A DNA stretch of 64,000 bases from Cucumibacter marinus DSM 18995 (GCF_000429865.1 NZ_KE386977.1:119393-183392); one strand, 5' to 3'. Numbered from the stretch's first letter, positions 17,827-26,814 are shown. Notes: generated by a model from the letters alone, not told the origin. Numbers and translations: made by a program.

Positions 17827-18196
17827 CAATCTCTGGCCTCATCCTGAGCTCGTCGAAGGATGGCCACGTTCTTCGCCCTCGTGGTTCGACAAGCTCACCA
17901 TGAGGGCTCAGGGTGAGGGGGCTTTCACATCCGGGCCGGGACGGCACGGTGGATGTGGCAACCGGTATCCACAACCACCGACGTCATTCCCGCGCAGGCG
18001 GGAATCCAACTGAATATGCTCAGAAATACTGGTGACCATGTTTCACATGCACTGTCGACACCATTGCCACCAGCTCTAATCCGCTGATTCACATGGATTC
18101 CCGATCAGGTCGGGAATGACGGGGGAGGGTGGGCGAGGCCCCGCCTCAATCTCTGACCTCATCCTGGGCCTCCAGAGCTTGTCGAAGGGCGAAGGA
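17827..18196. repeat. Dispersed intergenic repeats, two related copies
   Basis: The sequence CAATCTCTGGCCTCATCCTG followed by a GTCGAAGGA element (17827-17860) recurs in altered form at 18147-18196. Between them, 17876-17918 reads TTCGACAAGCTCACCATGAG and GGCTCAGGGTGAG. The GGGTGAG part also occurs near 434-440. No gene was found between 17745 and 18266. Such elements are widespread between genes in Alphaproteobacteria; their function is unknown. Confidence 0.6.
17983..18121. repeat. Inverted pair of dRS3-like elements enclosing about 87 bp
   Basis: ATTCCC, eight bases, GGGAAT (17986-18005, inside GTCATTCCCGCG...GGGAATCC) is matched by an inverted copy at 18097-18117 (GGATTCCCG...CGGGAATGAC, nine-base spacer). 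Together they form a unit of about 139 bp ended by oppositely oriented copies. The ATTCCC-N8-GGGAAT core is the same as the Neisseria dRS3 repeat; any functional parallel is inference. Confidence 0.6.
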
Positions 18197-18212
18197 TACT
18201 TACCCTCAACGC

Positions 18213-18241
18213 AAAAAGGGCGCCCCTGGGACGCCCTTTTT
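18213..18241 (-). terminator. Rho-independent terminator of hemA
   Basis: AAAAAGGGCG, a nine-base loop, then CGCCCTTTTT: a 10-bp stem with A and T tracts on either side, 25 bp beyond the hemA stop codon. It can act in both directions. Confidence 0.8.
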
Positions 18242-18266
18242 CATTCTATTGCGGTTCTGACCAGCC

Positions 18267-19547
18267 CTAGCCGCCGGTGGTCGGCAGGGTCAAATCCCCG
18301 GACGACAGGGCATCGACCGTCAGCCGCTCGGCGGGAATGTGGGTCGGCAGACCCAGCGTTTCCCAAACACTCAGCAGCGCGTCGCGCAGCGCGAAGATCA
18401 TCTCTTCATCGTGCAACGGCGTTGGGGTGATCCGCAGTCGCTCGGTCCCCTTCGGCACGGTCGGGTAGTTGATCGGCTGAATGTAGATATTGTGCTTTTC
18501 CAAAAGCAGGTCGCTCGCCGCCTTGCAGGCGCGTGCATCGCCCACGATGACGGGCACGATATGGGTCTCGGTCGGCATCACCGGCAGGCCGGCCTCTTGC
18601 AGCACTTCCTTGGTGCGTGCGGCCTGGGCCTGGTGGGCGCGGCGTTCAACATCCGAAGATTTGAGGTGCTCGATCGAGGCCCGCGCCGCAGCGCAAAGGG
18701 CCGGGGGGAGGGCGGTTGTAAAGATGAACTCGGGCGCGTAGGAGCGGATCGCGTCGATGATCGGACGCGAGGCGGTCACATAGCCGCCCATCACGCCGAA
18801 CCCCTTGGCGAGCGTGCCTTCGATGATGTCGATACGGTCCATCAGGCCGTCGCGTTCACAAATTCCACCGCCACGCGGGCCATACATGCCCACCGCATGC
18901 ACTTCGTCGATATAGGTGAGCGCATTGTACTCGTCAGCGAGATCGGCGATTTCCTCGATCGGCGCCTGGTCGCCGTCCATCGAATAGACCGATTCGAAAA
19001 TGATCAGCTTCGGCCGCTGCTTGCCTGCCGCTTCAAGCAGCTCGCGCAGATGCGCCATATCGTTGTGGCGGAAGATCTTCTTTTCCATGCCAGAATGCCG
19101 GACCCCGGCAATCATCGAGGCATGGTTGAGCTGGTCCGACAGGATAAGGCAATTCGGAATCAGGCGCGCAATGGTCGAGATCGCGGCTTCGTTCGAAACG
19201 AACCCGGACGTGAAGACCAGCGCGGCCTCCTTGCGGTGCAAATCGGCGAGCGAACGCTCGAGCCTGACCAGCGGGCGGTTGGTGCCCGAAATATTACGCG
19301 TGCCGCCGGCGCCGGTGCCCAGCGCGCCCGCGGTTTCCTGCATGGCGGCGACGACCTTGTCGTTCTGCCCCATGCCCAGATAGTCGTTCGAACACCAGAT
19401 GGTGATTTCACGCGCATTGTCGGCGTCGTCACGATAGACTGCGCGCGGGAACTTCCCCGCAATCCGTTCGAGGTCGGCAAAAACGCGATAGCGCTTTTCC
19501 TGCCGCAAAACATCGACCGCGTCTTCGAAGATGCCGCGATAATCCAT
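18267..19547 (-). CDS. hemA: 5-aminolevulinate synthase
   Basis: Condenses glycine and succinyl-CoA to 5-aminolevulinate with pyridoxal phosphate, the first committed step of heme synthesis by the C4 (Shemin) route typical of Alphaproteobacteria. The 426-residue length is normal. Visible motifs are CSNDYLGMG (52-60), the glycine-rich [14 protein letters not shown] (77-90), [12 protein letters not shown] (212-223) and the PLP lysine Lys248 in EGTLAKGFG. Most relatives have Ala where Gly249 stands (AKAFG), a mild change. A strong terminator follows. The upstream neighbour is divergent. Confidence 0.97.
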   Translation of the reverse strand: MDYRGIFEDAVDVLRQEKRYRVFADLERIAGKFPRAVYRDDADNAREITIWCSNDYLGMGQNDKVVAAMQETAGALGTGAGGTRNISGTNRPLVRLERSLADLHRKEAALVFTSGFVSNEAAISTIARLIPNCLILSDQLNHASMIAGVRHSGMEKKIFRHNDMAHLRELLEAAGKQRPKLIIFESVYSMDGDQAPIEEIADLADEYNALTYIDEVHAVGMYGPRGGGICERDGLMDRIDIIEGTLAKGFGVMGGYVTASRPIIDAIRSYAPEFIFTTALPPALCAAARASIEHLKSSDVERRAHQAQAARTKEVLQEAGLPVMPTETHIVPVIVGDARACKAASDLLLEKHNIYIQPINYPTVPKGTERLRITPTPLHDEEMIFALRDALLSVWETLGLPTHIPAERLTVDALSSGDLTLPTTGG

Positions 19548-19722
19548 TATGCCAGTCCTGTTTCTGAAGCGGGGAGGGCGTCAGCTGATGTGCAAACTAG
19601 GCTGATCATACGCAAGGGGCGACCCGGCAACATGACGCAGATCAATTCGTGCAACATCAATGCTATCCTTTTGACAGCGGACAGGGTCTGCGCGCTAACA
19701 TCACTTTAAGCATGGGGAGCGC

Positions 19723-20805
19723 ATGCGCCAAGCGATGGACGTTTCAACATCGATAACAGACCTTCAAAGTCTGGTCACCAGCGGGCGGTTGCGCATCGCC
19801 TATGTCCTTGCCGTACCCCGGTCGAATTCGACCCTGGTGTGCCGGCTTCTGGGCGCCAGGCTCGACGGTGCCGTTTATGAACCCGCCATGCCCAATTCGC
19901 GCGATCCCATGGAGCATTACGGGCGCACCATCCTGACTGCCTATGAACAGGCGCGCGCGCGGATCGAAGAGGACCGCCCGGTAACCCTGGTGGTCAAGGA
20001 TCTCGACGGCTTCATCGAGCAGGGCCATCTCGATTTCATCGCCGAGAACGCGCATGAGGTGATCTTCACCATCCGCGATCCGGGACCCCAGCACCTTTCG
20101 CTGGTCAACCAGTTCATTCATGAATTCTCGCCGCTGCAGCGGCTCTATGCCCACACCCGTTATCCGGTCGAGCATTTCTGGTTCACCATTCACACCCTGT
20201 CCTGGGTCAAGCGGTATTGGCGGCTTGCCGGGCGTGAACTGGGCAATATCTGGCGCCACCCCTGGCGTGCCGCGGTGGCCGGGTTCAACTTTTCCTCATG
20301 GCGGAATCAGTCGAACCATCTCGAGACATTGCGCGAGCGGCTCGGCAAGGATCGCATCACCATCTTCGATGCAGGCGTGATGCGGCTGATGCCAAAGGAA
20401 ACCGAGCAGATGATCGATGATATCGCTCACCGGTTGTCCAACCATGCCCATCCCCCCGGCGAAATACTCGAAGTGGCGGGACATTCGCGCATGAAACGCG
20501 GCTCGAAATGGGCCGCCGAGGCGCGCTCTGCCCATGCGGTCAAACCGTTCCGGCCCGACAGGCAGGGCGTTGGCCGGGCGCGGCCCAACGCCTATGCATT
20601 GGCGGTCGCCGATGCGCTTTACCCGCAATATCTCGACACCTTTTTCGATCCGGCCCACACCCAGCGGCGTATCGCCCATGAGCGCGAATTCTCGGGCACT
20701 ATCCAGCCCGAGCTGGCGCGGCTGATCGAGGCCGACCGGGCCGAGGACATCGCCGGGGACATCCACAGCCCTGCGGGACAGCCCGGGGAGCCCGCCGGCG
20801 CTTGA
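19723..20805 (+). CDS. Sulfotransferase-like P-loop protein
   Basis: A 360-residue soluble protein. The N-terminal strand-loop AYVLAVPRSNSTLVCRLL (about 26-43) looks like the 5'-phosphosulfate binding loop of PAPS-dependent sulfotransferases (PRSGST type), followed by an acidic YEPAMPNSRDP segment. FTIRDPGPQHLSLVNQF (about 110-126) resembles the 3'-phosphate binding region. A full match cannot be claimed, so sulfotransferase-like is the proper level. The neighbours are two tandem acyltransferase-like genes starting 51 bp downstream, so it may belong with them. Start choice between 19723 (GGGGAG very close) and 19735 is uncertain. Confidence 0.6.
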   Translation: MRQAMDVSTSITDLQSLVTSGRLRIAYVLAVPRSNSTLVCRLLGARLDGAVYEPAMPNSRDPMEHYGRTILTAYEQARARIEEDRPVTLVVKDLDGFIEQGHLDFIAENAHEVIFTIRDPGPQHLSLVNQFIHEFSPLQRLYAHTRYPVEHFWFTIHTLSWVKRYWRLAGRELGNIWRHPWRAAVAGFNFSSWRNQSNHLETLRERLGKDRITIFDAGVMRLMPKETEQMIDDIAHRLSNHAHPPGEILEVAGHSRMKRGSKWAAEARSAHAVKPFRPDRQGVGRARPNAYALAVADALYPQYLDTFFDPAHTQRRIAHEREFSGTIQPELARLIEADRAEDIAGDIHSPAGQPGEPAGA

Positions 20806-20856
20806 ACCGGGTGGCACGCGCCACTAGCATGGCGGGCCGGCCAGAAGGGATCATTT

Positions 20857-22110
20857 GTGAAGAGCTTTTCCACCAAGACCTACACCATCGGCGACAATGC
20901 GGTGCGCGAACACGCGCCCGATCCGCTCCAGTCCTTCTCGGCGATGCAGTGGTATTTCCACTCGGCACGCAACACGGTCTATTACACCGCCTTTCTGACC
21001 AAGGAATACACGCCCCAGGTGCTCGCCGAGACGGTGCGCGAACTGGTGGCGCTCGCCCCCCAGCTCACCGAAGGCTATCGCGGCGCCATGCCCGGCCACC
21101 TCTCGGATGCCCAGCTCGAGGCGGTGACCGATCTGACCGAAGTCGACGAGTTTGACGGCTACCCGCACGCCTGGCTGCAATCTGGCATCGAGATGTATGA
21201 CGAGGTCGGGGTGCCCCTGTTCCGGGTCAAGGCCCTCAGGCGCAAAGGCGGCCCGGACAGCGAGGGCCGCACCTCGATGGTGCTGGTGATTTGTTCGCAC
21301 GCGCTGATGGAGGGGTCGGATTCGGCGCTTTTGGCCAGCTCGCGCGATTCGAGCCATGGTGCCATGCGCGCCGAGGAAAGGCGGTTGCCCTTTTTCGAGG
21401 CGGCGCTGGTCAAGCTTGGCGGCGTCGGCATGGCCGTTGGCCATCTCGCGCTTGCCCATGTCATGGCGCCCTCGAAGACCACCATGGCTTTCGATGCCCA
21501 GGTCTTCGCCCGGCATGATCTCAGAAAGATCGCCAATTCACTGGGCGTGGGACAGAAGGCGGTGATGTTCGGGGTCGTTCTCTATGCCCTGTTCGCCGAC
21601 AAGCAGCGCAAGATCCCCGCGCTCTACACGATGCTGGGCGGATCGCGCTCGGAGGCCGACGACAACTTCTTTCGCGTTCGTTCGATCTACGCCAAGTTCC
21701 GCGCCAGCAAGGATGTCGGCGAGTTCATCAAGCATGTCGAGACCGAATCCAAACGCCTGGAATCCCTGAGCGACACCCGCAACCAGTTCGTGCTCAATGC
21801 CATGCTGGAAGTGCATCGCTCGCTGTCCAAGGTCTTTCCCTGGCTCTATTCGCGGCGGTTCTTCCGCTTCAAGGGTCAGTATGACGCGGTCCTCACCATG
21901 ACCCCGCCGCACCGGATGTATGGCCCGTTGATGGATGGTGTGCTCGAGCCGGTTTATTGCGGCTCCTATCACGAAGGCACGACGCTGATCACTTATGTGC
22001 CGGCGCGCAAGACGGTGACCTTCAACTACACCATGCCGGCCGAGCATATGCCCCAGGCCGGACGTGTGCCCGAGTTGATCGCCGAATTGCTCGACAAGAC
22101 CGGGAGTTAA
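20857..22110 (+). CDS. Condensation-fold acyltransferase-like protein, first of a tandem pair
   Basis: A 417-residue protein of unassigned function. The segment CSHALMEGSDSALL (147-160) resembles the HHxxxDG active-site motif of WS/DGAT, PapA and condensation-domain acyltransferases, with the second His kept (His148), the first changed to Ser and Asp changed to Glu152. The C-terminal stretch EPVYCGSYHEGTTLITYV resembles the end of such folds. Clear similarity to the next gene runs along the whole length (e.g. ARNTVYYTAF, APQL, LFRV, SRRFFRF, CGSYH). GTG start at 20857 after AGAAGGGA. The acyl donor and acceptor are unknown. Confidence 0.55.
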   Translation: MKSFSTKTYTIGDNAVREHAPDPLQSFSAMQWYFHSARNTVYYTAFLTKEYTPQVLAETVRELVALAPQLTEGYRGAMPGHLSDAQLEAVTDLTEVDEFDGYPHAWLQSGIEMYDEVGVPLFRVKALRRKGGPDSEGRTSMVLVICSHALMEGSDSALLASSRDSSHGAMRAEERRLPFFEAALVKLGGVGMAVGHLALAHVMAPSKTTMAFDAQVFARHDLRKIANSLGVGQKAVMFGVVLYALFADKQRKIPALYTMLGGSRSEADDNFFRVRSIYAKFRASKDVGEFIKHVETESKRLESLSDTRNQFVLNAMLEVHRSLSKVFPWLYSRRFFRFKGQYDAVLTMTPPHRMYGPLMDGVLEPVYCGSYHEGTTLITYVPARKTVTFNYTMPAEHMPQAGRVPELIAELLDKTGS

Positions 22111-22210
22111 CCGCCCCGGCTTTAACTGCAAGCTGCATTGCTCAGTTGCGCCTCTTTTTCATCGCCGCTAGGCTTTACTTGCGGGGAGTGGGAGAGAGGA
22201 CGAGGGTACA

Positions 22211-23509
22211 GTGAAGAGTTTGCCGTCGGCCGCCGCACTGGCGGACCAGACCAAGGTCGTTGAGGGAACGACCCCACCGAAGCGCGGAATCCTGGCGCGG
22301 TTCACCGATTTTCAGTGGTTTTTGTACCGGGCGCGGAACACGGTGTATTTCACGGCCTTTTCCAAGCGCCGGTTCGACGAAGAGGGGTTGATGGCGCTGG
22401 TCGAGCGGCTGGTGCTGCTCGCGCCTCAGCTTGGCGACGGGTATCAGGGCGCACGCCCCGGCGAGCCGCTGCCACGCCATATCCTCGAAGCGATTACAGA
22501 CATCAAATATGTCGATGAGCTCGACAATTATCCCGATGCTTTCATGGATCCGGGGGAGGATCTGTTTGAAACTCCCGATCTGCCGCTGTTCCGCGTGTAT
22601 GCGGTGGTGCGAAAGGACGGGCCTGATGCCGAGGGCCGGCAGTCCGCCGTAATGGTGCGCTCGTCCCACGCCCTGATGGAAGGCGCGGATTCGGCCTTGC
22701 TGACGCGTTCGCAGTCGGCAGCGCACACCGCCCCGCAGGTCAAGCGCAAGGTCTCGAAGCTCAAGAAACTCAGCTACGCCATGATCGCGGCGACGGCGGC
22801 ACCGTTCCATCTCACGGCGGCCCATATCCTTGCGCCCGATGTGCGGGAAATGGCCTTCAAGACCACCCAGTTCAGCCGTGACCGCATCCGATCGATCGCG
22901 ACCGCGCTCGGGGTCCGGCAACGGTCCTTGATGTTCGGGCTGGTGGTCTATGCCCTCTATCGGGACCATCCGCCCAAGGGCAAGGTCCGCAGCGCCTACA
23001 CAACCCTTGGCGACGACAAGACCGATGCCGATGATGCCTTTTTCAGGGTCAGGACGCTCGACGCCAGTTACGTTTTCGATCCCGACCCGATCCGGTTCGT
23101 ACAGCATGTCGATTCGATCATCGAGGATGCGGAAAGCCAGGATCTTTATCGACGGCAGTCGATCCTCAACGCTATGTTCGGCGCCCACCGGTTCATGTCA
23201 CGCATCCTGCCCTTCGCCTATAGCCGGCGTTTCTTCCGCTATGCCGGCCCATATGATCTGGTGCTGACGCTGGTGCCGCCGCACCGGCTTTATGGCAATC
23301 TGACCGCGATGATGAAGGAACCGATCTATTGCGGCTCCTATCATTCGGGCACCAGCCTCTGTACCTTCGTGCCGGCCCGGCGCAGCGTGACCTTCAACTT
23401 CGTCATGCCGGCGCCGATGATCGAACGGCTCGAGGAAATCGAAGCGCTGATGGACCGGATCGAGGCCGATGCGCCGGCCCGGACCGGAGGCGACGAGGCC
23501 GATCTCTAG
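22211..23509 (+). CDS. Condensation-fold acyltransferase-like protein, second of a tandem pair
   Basis: A 432-residue paralogue of the preceding gene, sharing ARNTVYFTAF, APQLGDGYQG, LPLFRVYAV, SRRFFRYAGPYDLVLT and YCGSYHSGTSLCTFVPARR. Its motif is SSHALMEGADSALL (151-164), with His153 and Glu157 in the place of the catalytic HHxxxDG residues. About 23 extra N-terminal and a few C-terminal residues distinguish it. It starts with GTG after GAGGG, 100 bp after its neighbour. The two probably arose by duplication and may act on related substrates or pair as subunits. Function unproven. Confidence 0.55.
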   Translation: MKSLPSAAALADQTKVVEGTTPPKRGILARFTDFQWFLYRARNTVYFTAFSKRRFDEEGLMALVERLVLLAPQLGDGYQGARPGEPLPRHILEAITDIKYVDELDNYPDAFMDPGEDLFETPDLPLFRVYAVVRKDGPDAEGRQSAVMVRSSHALMEGADSALLTRSQSAAHTAPQVKRKVSKLKKLSYAMIAATAAPFHLTAAHILAPDVREMAFKTTQFSRDRIRSIATALGVRQRSLMFGLVVYALYRDHPPKGKVRSAYTTLGDDKTDADDAFFRVRTLDASYVFDPDPIRFVQHVDSIIEDAESQDLYRRQSILNAMFGAHRFMSRILPFAYSRRFFRYAGPYDLVLTLVPPHRLYGNLTAMMKEPIYCGSYHSGTSLCTFVPARRSVTFNFVMPAPMIERLEEIEALMDRIEADAPARTGGDEADL

Positions 23510-23566
23510 CCGGACCCGCCGGCAAGTGATCTCCGGTGCCGGTTGCCGCCATCCGAGGGAGGAGCC

Positions 23567-24904
23567 GTGGACGCGTTGAACGAGCAGATTGCCGAGTTCT
23601 GGACCGGGCTTCTCGCCGCGCTTGAAAGCCAGGGATTGCGGTTCGACGGCAGTTTTCTCGGCTGGACCATCGTCCAGCTCGCCATCATCGTTCTTTGCGT
23701 CGCGCTTGCGCTGGTGGCGTCGCGCCTGTTCACCCCGCGTTTCGAGACCTGGATCCGGTCGCTCACCCTCGGCCCGCGGCGGCTGCGGTTTCTCGCCACC
23801 GTGCTCAGACGGGTGCACCTCATCTTCCTGACCGTCTTCTTGTGGCTCGGCGTTGTCGCGATGCAGGCCTACACCTGGTCCTCACGCAGCTATTTTCTGT
23901 CGCTGGTGACGAGCCTCGTCACCGCCTGGCTCGTGATCTCGATCTCCTCGCGCATCATCCGCTCGCGCACGCTCGCGCGGCTGGTAGCGGTGGTCGCATG
24001 GACGCTCGCCGCGCTCAACATTCTGGGGATCTACCCCCAGACCATGGTCTTCCTTGATTCCCTCGCCATCCAGTTCAACGAGTTCCGTCTCTCCGCCCTG
24101 ATGGCCATCCAGGCGGCGATCGTCTTCTCGCTTCTGGCCTGGCTTGCAACGCTGTTGAGCCGCTTTGTCGAGCAGCAGATCCAGGGCATCGACGAACTCA
24201 CCCCGACCATGCGCGTGTTGCTGGGCAAGCTCGTGCGCGTGGCGATCCTCATCCTGGCCGGGCTTATCGGGCTCAGCCTGATCGGGCTCGACTTCACCGT
24301 CTTGACCGTGCTTTCGGGCGCCATCGGTCTCGGGCTCGGCTTCGGCCTGCAAAAGGTCGTCTCGAACCTTGTCTCCGGCGTCATCCTGTTGCTCGACAAG
24401 TCGATCAAGCCCGGCGACGTCATCTCGGTCGGCGACACCTTTGGCTGGATCACCTCGCTCAATGCCCGCTACGTCTCGGTGACCATGCGGGACGGGCGCG
24501 AATTCCTGATCCCCAATGAAGACCTGATCACTCAGCAGGTGCAGAACTGGTCCTTCGCCAACCAGTATGTCCGCCTCGATATCAATTTCGGCGTCAGCTA
24601 TGAGGCCGACCCGCATGAGGTCAAACGCCTGGCGGTTGAAGCGGCCCGCAAGCACAAGCGCGTGGTGTCGATCGAAGGCCGCTACAATGCGGTCTGCCAC
24701 GTGGTGGGTTTTGGCGATTCCTCGGTCGATTTCGTCCTGAGGTTCTGGATCAAGGACCCGGCGGGCGGGCTCACCAATGTGCGCGGCGACATTTTCCTGA
24801 ACCTGTGGGACACCTTCAAGGAGAACGGGATCGCCATTCCCTATCCGCATCGCGAGGTGTTCGTGCATCAGGCCGCGGACAAATCGTCGGGACCAATCGA
24901 CTAG
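23567..24904 (+). CDS. MscS-family mechanosensitive channel
   Basis: A 445-residue inner-membrane protein with about five or six hydrophobic segments before the conserved MscS region. The pore-lining and beta-domain signature ALSG-like TVLSGAIGLGLGFGLQKVVSNLVSG then LLLDKSIKPGDVI lies at about 245-285. A soluble C-terminal domain follows, with MRDGREFLIPNEDLI. Such channels release solutes under tension or tune ion flux. GTG at 23567 is the best start (GAGG 8 bp upstream). It begins 57 bp after the second acyltransferase-like gene and may share its transcript. Confidence 0.92.
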   Translation: MDALNEQIAEFWTGLLAALESQGLRFDGSFLGWTIVQLAIIVLCVALALVASRLFTPRFETWIRSLTLGPRRLRFLATVLRRVHLIFLTVFLWLGVVAMQAYTWSSRSYFLSLVTSLVTAWLVISISSRIIRSRTLARLVAVVAWTLAALNILGIYPQTMVFLDSLAIQFNEFRLSALMAIQAAIVFSLLAWLATLLSRFVEQQIQGIDELTPTMRVLLGKLVRVAILILAGLIGLSLIGLDFTVLTVLSGAIGLGLGFGLQKVVSNLVSGVILLLDKSIKPGDVISVGDTFGWITSLNARYVSVTMRDGREFLIPNEDLITQQVQNWSFANQYVRLDINFGVSYEADPHEVKRLAVEAARKHKRVVSIEGRYNAVCHVVGFGDSSVDFVLRFWIKDPAGGLTNVRGDIFLNLWDTFKENGIAIPYPHREVFVHQAADKSSGPID

Positions 24905-24930
24905 CCTGCCACACTTAGCCTGCCACACTG

Positions 24931-25896
24931 TCACTTTGTGACCGGCTTGGCCGCTGCATCCGCGCGCGACTGTTTGCGTTCGCGATAAAAGACGTAGAGC
25001 CCCGAGCCCAGGATAATGGCTGTGCCGAGCCAGGTCATCGCGTCAGGGAAATCGCCAAACAGCACGAAGCCGAGCACCGTGGCGCCAATGATCTCGAGAT
25101 ATTGGAACGGCGCCAGAATGCCCGCCGGCGCGCGCAGGAACGCTTCCGAGATGAACAGGAAGGTGCCGACGGCGACGATGGCCAGCAGGCCGAACAGGCT
25201 CCAGCCCCACAAGGGCATTGTCTCGATGGTCGACGGCAGCAGGCCCAGCGGCTTGCCGATCACGAAGGCAAGGCCCAGAAAAATCGCTGCGAACCCGCTC
25301 GACCAGCCCTGGATTGACAGGCCCGGCAGGGAGCGACCGAGCCAGCGCATATTGATGAGATAGCCCGAAAACGAGAAGGCTGCGATCAGCGGCAGGATCG
25401 AAACCGGCCCGAAAGTCTCCCAACTCGGCCGGATGACGATCAGCGCACCGATCAGGCCGACAAAGACCGCCACATAGCGCCGCCAGCCGGTCGGTTCCTT
25501 CAGGATCACCGCGGCCATGACGGTCAGGATCAGCGGCTCGACGAAAAAGATCGCGATGGCGGTGGCGATCGGCATGACAGACACGGCTCCGATGATCCCC
25601 ACCAGGGTGATCGAGACCAAAAGGCCCGCCAGCGCCAGGCGCGGCAATTGTCCCTTGTGCCCCAGCGGCATGCCGCGCAGTGTCATCACCGCGAACAGGA
25701 TTGCTGTCTGCAGGATGAACCGGCCGGCACCGACTTCCACCGGATGCAGCCATTCGGTGAGTATCTTCGACAGGCTGTCGCTGACCGGAGCGAACATCAC
25801 CCCGATCGCCATCATCGCCATGCCCATTTGGACATTATCCTGACGAACGCCGGCCGAAGCCTGGGTGGATGCGGTGGTGTCGGAAGTGCTGGTCAT
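24931..25896 (-). CDS. DMT-superfamily (EamA) transporter
   Basis: A 321-residue inner-membrane protein with ten predicted helices in two EamA repeats, e.g. MAAVILKEPTGWRRYVAVFVGLIGALIVI at the end of the first repeat and FGDFPDAMTWLGTAIILGSGLYVFYRE at the end of the second. Family members export amino acids, metabolites or drugs; the substrate is unknown. ATG at 25896 is preferred over an upstream TTG at 25938. It converges on the MscS gene. Confidence 0.9.
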   Translation of the reverse strand: MTSTSDTTASTQASAGVRQDNVQMGMAMMAIGVMFAPVSDSLSKILTEWLHPVEVGAGRFILQTAILFAVMTLRGMPLGHKGQLPRLALAGLLVSITLVGIIGAVSVMPIATAIAIFFVEPLILTVMAAVILKEPTGWRRYVAVFVGLIGALIVIRPSWETFGPVSILPLIAAFSFSGYLINMRWLGRSLPGLSIQGWSSGFAAIFLGLAFVIGKPLGLLPSTIETMPLWGWSLFGLLAIVAVGTFLFISEAFLRAPAGILAPFQYLEIIGATVLGFVLFGDFPDAMTWLGTAIILGSGLYVFYRERKQSRADAAAKPVTK

Positions 25897-25996
25897 GGTG
25901 GCAACGCGGAAAACGGGGCGGAACGGAAACAGGAGCAAAGAAAATGAAGTAACGCTAAACGCTTATCACGACATGACCTTTGCGTCATCACCGTGC

Positions 25997-26022
25997 GGAA
26001 CCGGAACGCGGTGTCTGGCGTT
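25997..26022 (+). promoter_or_regulatory. EcfG-type general stress promoter for the DUF1328 gene
   Basis: GGAAC (25997-26001), 17 bases, CGTT (26019-26022). This fits the GGAAC-N16/17-CGTT consensus of EcfG sigma factors, which run the general stress response of Alphaproteobacteria. The -10 lies 38 bp before the DUF1328 start codon. Confidence 0.65.
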
Positions 26023-26059
26023 AGGCTTTCACCAGCCACTTTCCGGGAGACTTCAAGTC

Positions 26060-26224
26060 ATGCTGAAATGGATCCTGATCCTTCTGATTGTTGCCGCGAT
26101 CGCCAGTCTTCTCGGTTTTCGCGGCGTTGCCGGCGCAGCCGCCATGGGCGCGCGCATTCTCATTTTCATCGTCCTTCTGGGGCTGGCCCTGCTGTTGCTG
26201 TTCGGGGTGTTGGCTATCGCCTGA
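26060..26224 (+). CDS. DUF1328 small membrane protein (YtjA family)
   Basis: A 54-residue protein with two hydrophobic helices: MLKWILILLIVAAIASLLGF, a Gly/Ala-rich turn GVAGAAAMGARI, and a second helix. This is the DUF1328 pattern. The function is unknown, but genes of this family are often in stress regulons, which agrees with the EcfG-type promoter just upstream. The start at 26060 is set by the family N terminus. Confidence 0.88.
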   Translation: MLKWILILLIVAAIASLLGFRGVAGAAAMGARILIFIVLLGLALLLLFGVLAIA

Positions 26225-26315
26225 CCGCTCAAACCGGTATCGGGCCCGGCGTGATGCGCATGCTGTCGCACCCGTTTACCCCCAGGCAGTGAATCCCCAT
26301 ATTGTATCGAGGCGA

Positions 26316-26338
26316 GGCGGCTCCGTCCCGGAGCCGCC
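26316..26338 (+). other. Strong hairpin in front of the host attachment gene
   Basis: GGCGGCTCCG tcc CGGAGCCGCC, a perfect 10-bp stem with a 3-base loop, ending 20 bp before the start codon at 26359. There is no following T-run, so it is not a standard terminator. It may limit read-through or translation. Confidence 0.5.
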
Positions 26339-26358
26339 CGCAATCAGCGGAGGGTCCC

Positions 26359-26814
26359 ATGGAAAAGCCCGACTTCAAGCTTGAGCATGATTGCTGGGTT
26401 CTGGTTGCCGATGGCCAGAAAGCCCTGATCCTGACCAATGAGGGTGACGAGCGCTTCTTGAATCTCAAGGTGGTTCGCGAACTCGAGCAGGAAAATCCCC
26501 CCACCCGTGAGCAGGGCACCGACCGGCCCGGACGCTTCAATGATGGCGGGGGTGCGCATCGCTCGGCGGTGGCGGAAACAGACTGGCACCAATTGGCCGA
26601 AGAGCGCTTTGCCAAGGATGCCGCGGATCTGTTGTACCGCAATGTTCATCGCGGCGATTTCAAACAGGTGGTTCTGGTCGCGGCGCCGGAAGTCCTGGGT
26701 GAAATCCGCAAGAATCTTCACAAGGAGGTTGCGGCAAAGGTGGTGGGCGAAATCCCCAAGACCCTCACCAATCACCCCATTGGCGAGATCGAAAAGCATC
26801 TGGGCAGCCGCTGA
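26359..26814 (+). CDS. Host attachment family protein (Host_attach, PF10116)
   Basis: A 151-residue soluble protein with the pattern WVLVADGQKALILTNEG at the start, then FNDGGGAHRSAVAETDWHQLAEERFAKDAADLL and VVLVAAPEVLGEIRKNLHKEV. Rhizobial relatives are named proteins required for attachment to host cells, but the fold resembles stalled-ribosome-type release factors and many members are stress-induced; the name should not be taken as proof of a role in attachment. A strong hairpin precedes it. Confidence 0.85.
   Translation: MEKPDFKLEHDCWVLVADGQKALILTNEGDERFLNLKVVRELEQENPPTREQGTDRPGRFNDGGGAHRSAVAETDWHQLAEERFAKDAADLLYRNVHRGDFKQVVLVAAPEVLGEIRKNLHKEVAAKVVGEIPKTLTNHPIGEIEKHLGSR

Noticed and set aside
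17745-18266. Possible small genes in the repeat block
   Set aside because: The only open frames cover dispersed repeats and the terminator, and none has a ribosome site.
23944-24934. Antisense frame with many charged residues opposite the MscS gene
   Set aside because: Typical high-GC shadow; the plus-strand gene carries clear MscS motifs.
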